The notes under the pieces: model-generated
What the model was told of the DNA's origin: nothing
What the model saw: the letters and a program-made list of their open reading frames with translations, nothing else
The model's database searches: none
Source: Prevotellaceae bacterium
GTDB taxonomy: Bacteria > Bacteroidota > Bacteroidia > Bacteroidales > Paludibacteraceae
DNA length: 7,003 nt
Reading direction: 5' to 3'
Assembly: GCA_031255055.1 (NCBI GenBank)
Contig: JAIRTG010000219.1
Coordinates: 1 to 7,003 of the forward strand
Shown: positions 1-6,075 of the stretch, piece by piece
Layout of the letters: each line of letters opens with the position of its first letter
How positions within the stretch are numbered: the stretch's first letter is position 1
Made by a program: the position numbers and the translations under genes

Positions 1-210
1 TAAACACTAATCACTATAAACACTGTCTTTCGGGGCGTTGCGGGGCAGCGCCCCGCAGAGGGGGTAGCGGAAGACGCCGTAGGCGGCTGAAGCGAGGGGG
101 AGACTTCCCCCCCCTAATTGTCTTTCTCTTCTGTTTAGTGTTTAGTGCGGATTCGATATGGTTAATCGTTAATCACTAAACACTAAATACGAATCATTAA
201 ACGTTAATCA
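1..210. repeat. Non-coding repeat island: G+C-rich hairpins bracketed by TAAACACT-type inverted repeats
   Basis: No plausible gene lies in the first 250 bases. An AT-rich word, TAAACACT, occurs at 1-8 and 17-24, and its inverse AGTGTTTA at 137-144. Between them is a G+C-rich block (about 31-116) with three small hairpins: 39-46 pairs with 50-57 (loop AGC), 75-78 pairs with 82-85, and 96-101 pairs with 106-111 (loop GACT) next to an eight-C run at 107-114. To the right, a perfect 14-bp inverted repeat pairs 134-147 with 174-187, and CGTTAATCA is repeated at 167-175 and 202-210. The composition differs sharply from the flanking gene. This looks like an interspersed palindromic element or structured spacer. 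No transposase or recognisable end is visible, so its identity is inference. Confidence 0.6.
134..187. repeat. Perfect 14-bp inverted repeat with 26-nt loop
   Basis: TTTAGTGTTTAGTG at 134-147 is exactly the reverse complement of CACTAAACACTAAA at 174-187. Each arm is itself a partial tandem of a TTTAGTG heptamer. The 26-nt loop is AT-rich. The structure lies 65 bp before the HD-domain gene. It could be a hairpin in a transcript, a bidirectional terminator, or one end of a dispersed repeat. No T-run follows directly on either strand, so a classical intrinsic terminator is not well supported. Confidence 0.7.
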
Positions 211-251
211 GTATCAATCGGTGGTGATTTTACTTGAAATAATAAAAAAAG

Positions 252-788
252 ATGAACCCGTATTCGATAATCGAAAAATATTATACGAAAGGTGACCCGC
301 TTTATAATATCCTCGTGACGCATGGCGAGCAGGTGAAATATAAGGCGCTGGACGTCCTGGAGAAACATCCCGGACTTTCTGTCGATGAAAATTTTGTTGC
401 CGAAGCTGCGTTGCTTCACGATATTGGGATCTTCCTCTGCAATGCACCCGGAATTTGTTGTTTCGGAAAGTATGATTATATCGCTCACGGCTATCTGGGT
501 GCCGAAATACTGCTTAAAGAGGGTATGCCGAAACATGCCCTCGTTTGCGAACGGCATACCGGAACCGGTATCTGTCGGGAAAGTATCGTCCGACAAAACC
601 TCCCGCTGCCGAAACGTAATATGTTGCCGATAAGCTATGAGGAAAAGATTGTTTGTTATGCCGATAAGTTTTTCTCGAAAACAAACATAAGCAAACAAAA
701 ATCGCCTGACGAAATAAAAATACAATTGCTGAAATTCGGACAAATCGCCGTCGACAGGTTTGATGAGCTGCATCAATTGTTCGGCTGA
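252..788 (+). CDS. HD-domain phosphohydrolase of the HDIG type
   Basis: The 178-residue product is a cytosolic HD-superfamily metal-dependent phosphohydrolase. No signal peptide or membrane segment is visible. Putative metal ligands are H24 (THGEQV), H56-D57 in ALLHDIGIF, H79 (YIAHGYLGAE), H102 (CERHTGTG) and D138 (CYADKFFSK). This H..HD..H..H..D series is the six-ligand, two-metal arrangement known from HD enzymes such as YqeK, an Ap4A hydrolase. The overall sequence is not clearly YqeK, so the substrate is unknown; a nucleotide is plausible. The chosen ATG is the first in frame and follows an A-rich stretch without a Shine-Dalgarno site, which is normal for Bacteroidota. The gene stands alone on its strand, after the repeat island, and converges on the DUF3078 gene with 6 bp between stop codons. 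No confident promoter match was found upstream. Confidence 0.9.
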   Translation: MNPYSIIEKYYTKGDPLYNILVTHGEQVKYKALDVLEKHPGLSVDENFVAEAALLHDIGIFLCNAPGICCFGKYDYIAHGYLGAEILLKEGMPKHALVCERHTGTGICRESIVRQNLPLPKRNMLPISYEEKIVCYADKFFSKTNISKQKSPDEIKIQLLKFGQIAVDRFDELHQLFG

Positions 789-794
789 TCGCCG

Positions 795-2276
795 TCAGTG
801 AAAGCGGTGTGAGAAGCCGACGCTCAATAGTGAACGGTATTGGATTTTTGCCTTTTGATCGTCTTTGTATATCACTGTGTTGTCGTATCGCGGATTGAAC
901 ATTAGTCGGGTTGATGTGAACCGGTTGATGGTGAAATTGCAGACTATCTCTAAGTCGATGACTACTTTGCTGTAGTTGGTGTAGAACGAAAGTTTTGAAT
1001 CGATGTTGATGTCTTTTATCGGTGAATAGGTCAGTTGGGAGTTGATGGAGCTACCTAGTTCGCTTAGTTTGTTTTTGCCGGTTTCGATGCCGAATTGATT
1101 CGGATCGACGCCGTCTTTCTCTCTTACGTAGATGTGGCGGTACGAAATGGGCGCAAACATGATTGATACGATCTTTTTGTATTTGTAGTCCATCCCGATG
1201 CTGAAATCGAATTTTACGGGGGCTAATAATGCCGTTTTTAATACGTCTTCGGTCACCGATTTGTAGTTCTTGAAAAATTGTGTCGAAAATTTTGCCAGCG
1301 CACTGTAATACCAGTTCCCGCCGGCTTTGAAACCGAATTTACTGTTGAGTTCCAAAATGTCGTCGTTGAAATTGTATTTCCGGAGTACGGTTTCGTCGTT
1401 GAAGGTGGAATAGATTCCCATTTTCCATTCTCCGCTGTTTTCCCACTGAATGTTTTCTTTGTTGTCGTAGTGTAGTTTTCCGCCGATTGTTATCAAGGTC
1501 GATAGGTTGCTGTTGCCGCCTTTGTGCCAGTTGCTCGAAATGGTGTTCCCGCTTATCTGAAATAGGGTGTTTACCTGCCATCTCCATGTTTTTTGTTTGA
1601 TGGCTGCTATTTTTAGTTTGTCGTTGAAACTAAACCGTCTCTTGGGCACAATGTCTGATGCCTGTATGTCGGGCGTTTCGACCCTGTATTTTGTGATATT
1701 GTCGACGTTGGGCAGCTTGTCGAAAGTTGTCGCATAGAGGCCTGCGTTCCGGGTTGTTATCGCTCTGCGGGTGTCTTCGCGCAGGTCGTAGATGAATTGG
1801 TTGGGGGTTCTTTTGTCGGGATGAATGTATTTCCATTCGTTCATCCCGCCTTTTTCAAATCCGTAAAGCAAATGGAGAAAGTTGTCGCTGTTGTCCAGCC
1901 ATCCGAAATCGAGCGGGAGACCCATGTAGACCAAATCGATGAAAAACGGATTGCCTTTTAATACTGAAATGTCGGGGGATTGGATGTCTTCGGATGGGTA
2001 GATGAATAACGGCTGGGGGTGAATACTGTCTTGTTGGGTCGCCTGAGCAGTGGGCGCGGGGTAGGACTGTTTGCCGGTCTCGATGCTGTCGACGGCAAAT
2101 TCGGATAGCAGACTGTCGAGCGAAAGAATTTTTTCCTGATGTGTTTGACGGGTGTCTGCGGATAAATGCGACGGCACAGGCACAGTGTCGTGTCGCTGCG
2201 CTATAAGTTGATTCCTTCCGTGCATAAAAACGGATGGTGACAGAAGGATGATTGTGCTTAAAATACCGGTTCTCAT
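795..2276 (-). CDS. DUF3078-type outer-membrane beta-barrel protein
   Basis: The 493-residue product begins with a hydrophobic segment (about residues 4-18), probably a signal peptide. A polar Ser/Thr/Gln/Pro-rich stretch (about 28-100) and a less familiar region (about 105-225) follow. The C-terminal half, from about residue 230, resembles Bacteroidota DUF3078. It has the NWHKGGNSNLS segment (249-259), the W-containing strand ENSGEWKMGIYS, the NFNDDILELNSKFG segment (302-315) and repeated amphipathic aromatic strands. The end, LLSVGFSHRFH, resembles a barrel-terminal strand, although the last residue is His rather than the usual Phe. The role is unknown; location in the outer membrane is inferred. 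The start is the first ATG and is preceded by an A-rich leader. The gene is last in the minus-strand series, 123 bp after rmuC. Confidence 0.85.
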   Translation of the reverse strand: MRTGILSTIILLSPSVFMHGRNQLIAQRHDTVPVPSHLSADTRQTHQEKILSLDSLLSEFAVDSIETGKQSYPAPTAQATQQDSIHPQPLFIYPSEDIQSPDISVLKGNPFFIDLVYMGLPLDFGWLDNSDNFLHLLYGFEKGGMNEWKYIHPDKRTPNQFIYDLREDTRRAITTRNAGLYATTFDKLPNVDNITKYRVETPDIQASDIVPKRRFSFNDKLKIAAIKQKTWRWQVNTLFQISGNTISSNWHKGGNSNLSTLITIGGKLHYDNKENIQWENSGEWKMGIYSTFNDETVLRKYNFNDDILELNSKFGFKAGGNWYYSALAKFSTQFFKNYKSVTEDVLKTALLAPVKFDFSIGMDYKYKKIVSIMFAPISYRHIYVREKDGVDPNQFGIETGKNKLSELGSSINSQLTYSPIKDINIDSKLSFYTNYSKVVIDLEIVCNFTINRFTSTRLMFNPRYDNTVIYKDDQKAKIQYRSLLSVGFSHRFH

Positions 2277-2320
2277 CGTTTTTTCTTTTTAATCAATCGT
2301 TTCTTTTTGTTTTTGTTTTT
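2277..2320 (-). promoter_or_regulatory. A-rich 5' leader of the DUF3078 gene
   Basis: Read on the minus strand, the 44 bases before the start codon are almost entirely A with scattered C and G (runs of AAAAAC, AAAAAG). There is no GGAGG-like site. Bacteroidota genes commonly use A-rich leaders in place of a Shine-Dalgarno site, and this one supports the start at 2276. I found no convincing TAnnTTTG promoter in the rest of the 123-bp gap, so the gene may be read from rmuC or from an unrecognised promoter. Confidence 0.45.
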
Positions 2321-2351
2321 CGGGTTTTATGTTTGCAATGACTGATGCAAT

Positions 2352-2370
2352 ACTTTGTCTTCGGCAAAGT
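2352..2370. other. Small hairpin in the rmuC-DUF3078 gap
   Basis: ACTTTG at 2352-2357 pairs with CAAAGT at 2365-2370 across a seven-base loop. The structure lies 30-48 bases beyond the rmuC stop codon on the minus strand. No T-run follows in that direction, so this is at best a weak terminator or processing structure. Next to it, GCAAT is repeated directly at 2335-2339 and 2346-2350. Function is unknown. Confidence 0.25.
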
Positions 2371-2399
2371 TGTGGCGGCAAAATCGCGGGTATGTTTCG

Positions 2400-3749
2400 T
2401 CAGTTTTCTTCAAATTCTGTCGGTAGTTCTTTGTTTGTACCTGTTTTTGCGCCGAGTTCTTTTATTTTTCCTGCAGTCCGGATGATGTTTCCGTTTCCTG
2501 TCTTCATTTTTTTTACCGCATCTTCGTAGGCAACAGATGCGCGGTCGATATTGTTTTTGATTTTCAGTAAATCTTCGGTGAAGCCGATGAATTTATCGTA
2601 TAAAGCGCCGCTTAAACGGGCTATTTCTTGTGCGTTTTTTGTCTGGTTTTCTTGTCTCCAAATGGACGAAACCGTTCTCAGCGTTGCCAATAGCGTCGTA
2701 GGGCTTACGATGACTATCTTCCGTTCCCAGGCGTAGCCAAATAGTTCGTTGTCGGCCTGAACAGCCAGCGAAAATGAGGCTTCGATCGGTATGAACAGTA
2801 GCACAAAGTCCGGTGTATTGATGTTTTGCGCCAACTGATAGTTTTTTTCGCTTAGTTCTTTTACATGCGATCTCAATGATTGTATGTGGGCTTTTAATTC
2901 TTTTGATTTGTCGTTTTCTTTTTCGGCGGCGATGTAGCGTTCGTAGGCGACGAGCGAAACTTTTGAATCGACGATGATGTGTTTGTTTTCGGGCAGATGT
3001 ATGATGACGTCGGGGCGTTGGCGCTGACTGGCGTCGCCTTCCAGCACTTCTTCGCGCTCGTATTCTCTTCCTTTGGTCAGTCCGGAACGCTCTAAAACAC
3101 GTTCCAGTACAATTTCGCCCCAGTTCCCTTGTCTTTTTACATCGCCTTTCAACGCCTTTGTCAGGTTGTTGGCTTCCTGGCTTACACGTGCATTGAGTTC
3201 CGTCAGCTTTTTCAGTTCTTCGCGCAGGCTGATTTTGTCGCGTAATTCTTTGTCGTAGGCTTCGTCGACTTTCTTCTCGAATAATTGTATTTTTTCTTTC
3301 AGCGGATTCAATATCTGGCCGATTTGTTCTTTGTTTGCCGATGTGATTTCGACGTGCTTTTCTTTTAATATCCGTGAGGCGATGTTTTCAAACTCAATTG
3401 TCAGCCGTTTTTGCAATTGGGCTATTTCTTCCTTTTGTGTCAGCAGTTTTTCGTTCAGATACAGGTTTTCGGTATGCCGACGTTCTATTTCTACTGCATT
3501 TTCGAGTAGTTGTTGTGTCTGCCGGTCGAGCTTTCGGTTCAACTCCTGCAATTCTTCCGATTTTGTCCGAAGCTGTTCTTCCGCCACTGCGTTTACTTTT
3601 TCCAATTCTTGTTTTTCGCTGTTCAGGTTGTCCGAATCCTGTGTGTTTTGCTTGTGCATTTTCGACATCCGCTGTGCCTGTATGAGCCAGGCAACGATGA
3701 AACCGAAAAGTAAAGTTGCTATTGCGATGAGGTATCCCGGGTGTTGCAT
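2400..3749 (-). CDS. rmuC: RmuC-family protein, predicted membrane-anchored nuclease-fold
   Basis: RmuC proteins are linked genetically to limiting DNA rearrangement at inverted repeats; the biochemical activity is not well defined. The 449-residue product has one N-terminal membrane segment (about residues 5-23). A long Glu/Lys/Gln-rich coiled coil follows (about 28-130 and on towards 200), then the conserved RmuC domain (about 205-400). Family signatures are QGNWGEIVLERVLE (207-220), RPDVIIHLP (245-253), VDSKVSL (260-266), LLFIPIEASF (317-326) and SPTTLLATLRTV (349-360). D247 and D261-S-K263 fit the D...(D/E)xK pattern of the PD-(D/E)xK nuclease fold proposed for this family. The length is typical. 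The start ATG lies 25 bp after the RHH-like gene, so the two are probably co-transcribed. The last 30 or so residues are polar and look disordered. Confidence 0.95.
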   Translation of the reverse strand: MQHPGYLIAIATLLFGFIVAWLIQAQRMSKMHKQNTQDSDNLNSEKQELEKVNAVAEEQLRTKSEELQELNRKLDRQTQQLLENAVEIERRHTENLYLNEKLLTQKEEIAQLQKRLTIEFENIASRILKEKHVEITSANKEQIGQILNPLKEKIQLFEKKVDEAYDKELRDKISLREELKKLTELNARVSQEANNLTKALKGDVKRQGNWGEIVLERVLERSGLTKGREYEREEVLEGDASQRQRPDVIIHLPENKHIIVDSKVSLVAYERYIAAEKENDKSKELKAHIQSLRSHVKELSEKNYQLAQNINTPDFVLLFIPIEASFSLAVQADNELFGYAWERKIVIVSPTTLLATLRTVSSIWRQENQTKNAQEIARLSGALYDKFIGFTEDLLKIKNNIDRASVAYEDAVKKMKTGNGNIIRTAGKIKELGAKTGTNKELPTEFEEN

Positions 3750-3774
3750 GTTTAAAAAATTTAGTCGGATAAAA

Positions 3775-3984
3775 TTAATCGAATAACGTCGGATTGTCTT
3801 CTTCCATCTTTTTTATGATGGCAATCATCAGTGTTTCGCGGATAAATTTCGACTTGTTCCTGACGTTGTATTTTTTGATATAGCGGTTCAGCGCCCTGTT
3901 TTCTTCGTCGTTCAACGTGAAAATATGGCGATGCGTTCTGAGCGAATTTCGTTTCAATAGTGACTGTTTGTTCTTTTTCCCCAT
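3775..3984 (-). CDS. Small ribbon-helix-helix-like protein, function unknown
   Basis: The 69-residue, Lys/Arg-rich product starts with a basic tail (GKKNKQSLLKRNSLRTHR). A short strand-like segment (RHIFTLND, 18-25) follows, then helix ENRALNRYIKKYNV (28-41), a turn with NKSKF (43-47), helix IRETLMIAIIKKMEED and a short acidic end. The strand-helix-helix order, with a KSKFIRE turn, resembles small ribbon-helix-helix DNA-binding proteins, including mobilisation and antitoxin types; this is inference. The frame stays open upstream into the end of purM, but the ATG at 3984 is preferred: it avoids that overlap, follows an A/T-rich leader and begins the recognisable domain. The stop is 25 bp before rmuC. 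No toxin gene or relaxase is adjacent, so a plasmid-type role is not supported here. Confidence 0.75.
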   Translation of the reverse strand: MGKKNKQSLLKRNSLRTHRHIFTLNDEENRALNRYIKKYNVRNKSKFIRETLMIAIIKKMEEDNPTLFD

Positions 3985-4070
3985 AAAATTTTTGTAAGCA
4001 TTTTGATCTGTGGTTTTACGTGACCGAACAGGTTGAAGAATTGTTTCATGTTGTTTTTTGTGCAATGGTT
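3985..4070 (-). other. Gap between purM and the RHH-like gene, no clear promoter
   Basis: The 86-bp gap, read on the minus strand, is A-rich just before the small gene. I see no TAnnTTTG box and no strong hairpin with a T-run. Read-through from the purM promoter into the small gene and rmuC is therefore plausible, but a weak promoter cannot be excluded. Confidence 0.35.
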
Positions 4071-5240
4071 TCAGTATGAAAATCGGCCGAATTTGCTTTC
4101 GATAATCAGTTCTTTTTTGTCCGATGCTTCGCAATGGCCGATAATCTGTGCGTCGATGTTGTATGATTTTGAAATTGCGATGACTTGTTCGGCCTGTTTT
4201 TGCGGAAGATAGATTTCCATCCGGTGTCCCATGTTGAATACTTTATACATTTCGCTCCAGTCGGTTTGCGATTCGTTCCGGATGATTTCAAACAGGGGGG
4301 GAACGGGAAACAGATTATTTTTTACCACTTTCAGGTTGTCGATAAAATGCAGGATTTTGGTCTGTGCGCCTCCCGAACAGTGTACCATTCCGTGTATTGC
4401 GGTACGCAACTCTTCCAATATTGTTTTGATAACGGGCGCATAAGTGCGTGTGGGAGACAGTACCAGTTTTCCCACGTCGACAGGCAGGTTTTCGATCAAA
4501 TCGGTCGGTTTGTACGACCCTGAGTAGGCCAGATTGTGAGGCATATTGTCGGCGTCGTAGCTTTCGGGGTATTTTTTTGCCAGGTAATTGGCGAAAATAT
4601 CGTGGCGTGCCGACGTCAGACCGTTGCTTCCCATTCCTCCGTTGTACGACTGTTCGTAGCTTGCCTGTCCTGTCGACGATAGTCCCACGATTACATCTCC
4701 GGCACGGATATTTGCATTGTCGATCACATCGGCGCGTTTCATTCGGCACGTAACGGTGCTGTCGACAATGATTGTACGTACCAAATCTCCCACATCGGCC
4801 GTTTCGCCTCCTGTCGGGTAGATATTTATGCCCAGTCGGGACAGTTCTTCGATCAGTTCGTTTGTGCCGTTGATGATTGCCGAAACAACTTCGCCCGGAA
4901 TCAGCTTTTTGTTCCGCCCGATGGTGGACGAGAGTAGAATGTTGTCCGTTGCGCCGACGCAAAGCAAATCGTCGATGTTCATTATCAGGGCGTCTTGTGC
5001 AATTCCTTTCCAGACCGATAAATCGCCTGTTTCTTTCCAGTAGACATAGGCCAACGACGATTTTGTTCCTGCTCCGTCGGCGTGCATGATGTTGCAGTGG
5101 TTGGGATCGTTTCCTAAAAAGTCGGGGATGATTTTACAAAATGCTTTGGGGTAAAGACCTTTATCTATGTTTTTGATTGCGTTGTGAACATCTTCTTTTG
5201 ATGCCGAAACGCCTCGCAGGTTGTAACGTTGGTTGCTCAT
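4071..5240 (-). CDS. purM: Phosphoribosylformylglycinamidine cyclo-ligase (AIR synthetase), Bacteroidota long form
   Basis: PurM uses ATP to close formylglycinamidine ribonucleotide to aminoimidazole ribonucleotide, step five of de novo purine synthesis, in the cytosol. The 389-residue product is longer than the roughly 345-residue E. coli enzyme, as in other Bacteroidota. Motifs matching PurM are HADGAGTKSSLAY (53-65, the glycine-rich nucleotide region), GIAQDALIMNIDDLLCVGA (79-97), PTGGETADVGD (142-152), GMGSNGLTSARHD (202-214), LSPTRTYAP (261-269), GMVHCSGGAQTK (284-295) and VFNMGHRMEIYLP (334-346). A segment of about 12 residues (191-203) sits before the SNG motif where the E. coli protein runs directly. 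The start ATG follows a leader of about 50 nt from a strong promoter match. The frame is intact despite a seven-C run (4295-4301 on the minus strand). Confidence 0.95.
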   Translation of the reverse strand: MSNQRYNLRGVSASKEDVHNAIKNIDKGLYPKAFCKIIPDFLGNDPNHCNIMHADGAGTKSSLAYVYWKETGDLSVWKGIAQDALIMNIDDLLCVGATDNILLSSTIGRNKKLIPGEVVSAIINGTNELIEELSRLGINIYPTGGETADVGDLVRTIIVDSTVTCRMKRADVIDNANIRAGDVIVGLSSTGQASYEQSYNGGMGSNGLTSARHDIFANYLAKKYPESYDADNMPHNLAYSGSYKPTDLIENLPVDVGKLVLSPTRTYAPVIKTILEELRTAIHGMVHCSGGAQTKILHFIDNLKVVKNNLFPVPPLFEIIRNESQTDWSEMYKVFNMGHRMEIYLPQKQAEQVIAISKSYNIDAQIIGHCEASDKKELIIESKFGRFSY

Positions 5241-5299
5241 TTTGTGCTGTTTGCCGATGTCGTATATTGTCGATAATTAACAATTGGAAAATAATTTCA

Positions 5300-5331
5300 C
5301 AAAGATAATAACAAGAATAAGACACGCAAAA
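5300..5331 (-). promoter_or_regulatory. purM promoter, Bacteroidota sigma-ABfr type
   Basis: On the minus strand, TATCTTTG (5307 down to 5300) matches the -7 consensus TAnnTTTG exactly. TTTTG (5331 down to 5327) supplies the -33 element, with a 19-bp spacer. Transcription would start at about 5293-5295, giving a leader of about 53 nt to the purM ATG. One copy of a repeated 10-bp word lies within the spacer, which suggests possible operator control. Confidence 0.75.
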
Positions 5332-5351
5332 CGGATGGTGAAATAAGACAC
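5316..5351. repeat. Direct repeat AATAAGACAC x2 in the purM promoter region
   Basis: AATAAGACAC occurs at 5316-5325 and again at 5342-5351, 26 bp apart. On the purM strand it reads GTGTCTTATT. The inner copy fills most of the spacer between the -33 and -7 elements; the outer copy lies just upstream of the -33 element. The placement suits a regulator site, but no known operator is recognised. Confidence 0.55.
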
Positions 5352-5362
5352 TTATGTGTGTC
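5347..5362 (-). terminator. Weak hairpin after the Crp/Fnr gene
   Basis: On the minus strand, GACAC (5362-5358) pairs with GTGTC (5351-5347) around a six-base loop, followed by TTATTTC. It begins 17 nt after the stop codon of the Crp/Fnr gene. The five-pair stem and imperfect T-tract make it a poor intrinsic terminator. It overlaps the outer AATAAGACAC repeat, so it may instead be part of a binding site upstream of purM. Confidence 0.25.
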
Positions 5363-5378
5363 GGAAAGCCGTTTACGG

Positions 5379-6044
5379 TCAATGTGTGATTGAATCTTTC
5401 AGTTTGTTTGGGTTCAACACTTCGCCTTCTTTTCTTTTCAGGGTGATGGCGCCTTCTTCGATCATCTCGGAAAGGCATCTGGCCAGCGACGGACGGGTTA
5501 CGCCGAAGTATTCCGCCAGTCGGGTTTGGTTCATGCCCATCACAAAGTGGTTGTTTTGTGTCCGACTCAGGATGTATTGCGCCAGTTTTCCTTTAATGGT
5601 TCTTATCGACAGCAGTTTCACCCGTTCCGAAAGCACGTTTGTGCGGTTTGCATGAAAGGCCATATAACTTTGTAGGAAAATTTCGTTTGTGGCAAACTGT
5701 TTCAACACCGAACTTTTGGGTATCAGCACTACCTGACTGTCTTCCAGCGCAACAATATCGACGGGAAAGCGGTTGTTTTCCGCAAAAAGAAAGGCGGGTG
5801 CAAGCGGATTGGGCGCTTTGATTGTGTCGACGTTCAACGTTGTTTCCGAACCGGAAATCAGTTCGGTTTCGACGCTTCCTTCGAGCAATACATATAGCGA
5901 ATCGACCGTATCGCCCCGTGAGACAAGCCTCTCGCCTTTTTTGTAGCGGTTTATTTTGTAGTCCAGTTGCGCAAGAAACTGTTTGCGTTCGTTGGGCGGA
6001 ATCTGTTTACAAATCGGACATAAGAAAAGGTCGTTAATATCCAT
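5379..6044 (-). CDS. Crp/Fnr-family transcriptional regulator
   Basis: The 221-residue product has an N-terminal cyclic-nucleotide-binding-type beta-roll (about residues 20-115, with YKKGERLVSRGDTVDSLYVLLEGSV), a dimer helix (about 117-147) and a C-terminal Crp-type winged helix (about 150-217, recognition region MNQTRLAEYFGVTRPSLARCLSEM). Two cysteines near the start form a CPIC motif (C9, C12); the only other Cys is C190. That is too few for an FNR-type four-Cys 4Fe-4S site. In the usual phosphate-binding cassette the Gly-Glu pair is absent (NPLAPAFLFAENNRFPV, 79-95), though an Arg (R92) is kept. Canonical cAMP binding is therefore unlikely and the signal is unknown. The ATG lies 31 bp after psd, which suggests one transcript. 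Redox or nitrosative sensing is known in other Bacteroidota members of the superfamily, but is not shown here. Confidence 0.92.
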   Translation of the reverse strand: MDINDLFLCPICKQIPPNERKQFLAQLDYKINRYKKGERLVSRGDTVDSLYVLLEGSVETELISGSETTLNVDTIKAPNPLAPAFLFAENNRFPVDIVALEDSQVVLIPKSSVLKQFATNEIFLQSYMAFHANRTNVLSERVKLLSIRTIKGKLAQYILSRTQNNHFVMGMNQTRLAEYFGVTRPSLARCLSEMIEEGAITLKRKEGEVLNPNKLKDSITH

Positions 6045-6075
6045 TGTGGCGGGTTTTGAGATGCGATAAATCGAA

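Noticed and set aside
1..210. CRISPR array
   Set aside because: The repeated words are short (8-14 bases), partly inverted and irregularly spaced, and no cas genes are present.
210..251. Promoter for the HD-domain gene at TTTTACTTGA
   Set aside because: The match to TAnnTTTG is too poor, and no suitable -33 element was evident.
204..776. Long open frame on the minus strand opposite the HD-domain gene
   Set aside because: The plus-strand frame has a clear HD motif series, while the opposite product has no recognisable domain. It is a shadow frame.
3331..3786. Open frame on the plus strand inside rmuC, rich in Ser, Phe and Cys
   Set aside because: It lies opposite the Glu/Lys/Gln coiled-coil part of rmuC, whose codons give Ser/Phe/Cys-rich antisense products. 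No independent start context or domain is visible.
3775..3984. Antitoxin of a toxin-antitoxin pair
   Set aside because: The neighbouring gene is rmuC (449 residues), not a small toxin, and no other short partner gene lies beside it.
3775..4134. Longer start (119 residues) for the RHH-like gene
   Set aside because: The extra 50 residues overlap the end of purM and look like out-of-frame sequence. The ATG at 3984 begins the coherent basic domain.
4295..4301. Seven-base G/C run in purM as a phase-variable tract
   Set aside because: The frame is intact through all motifs on both sides, and a seven-base run in a housekeeping gene is not enough to suggest phase variation.
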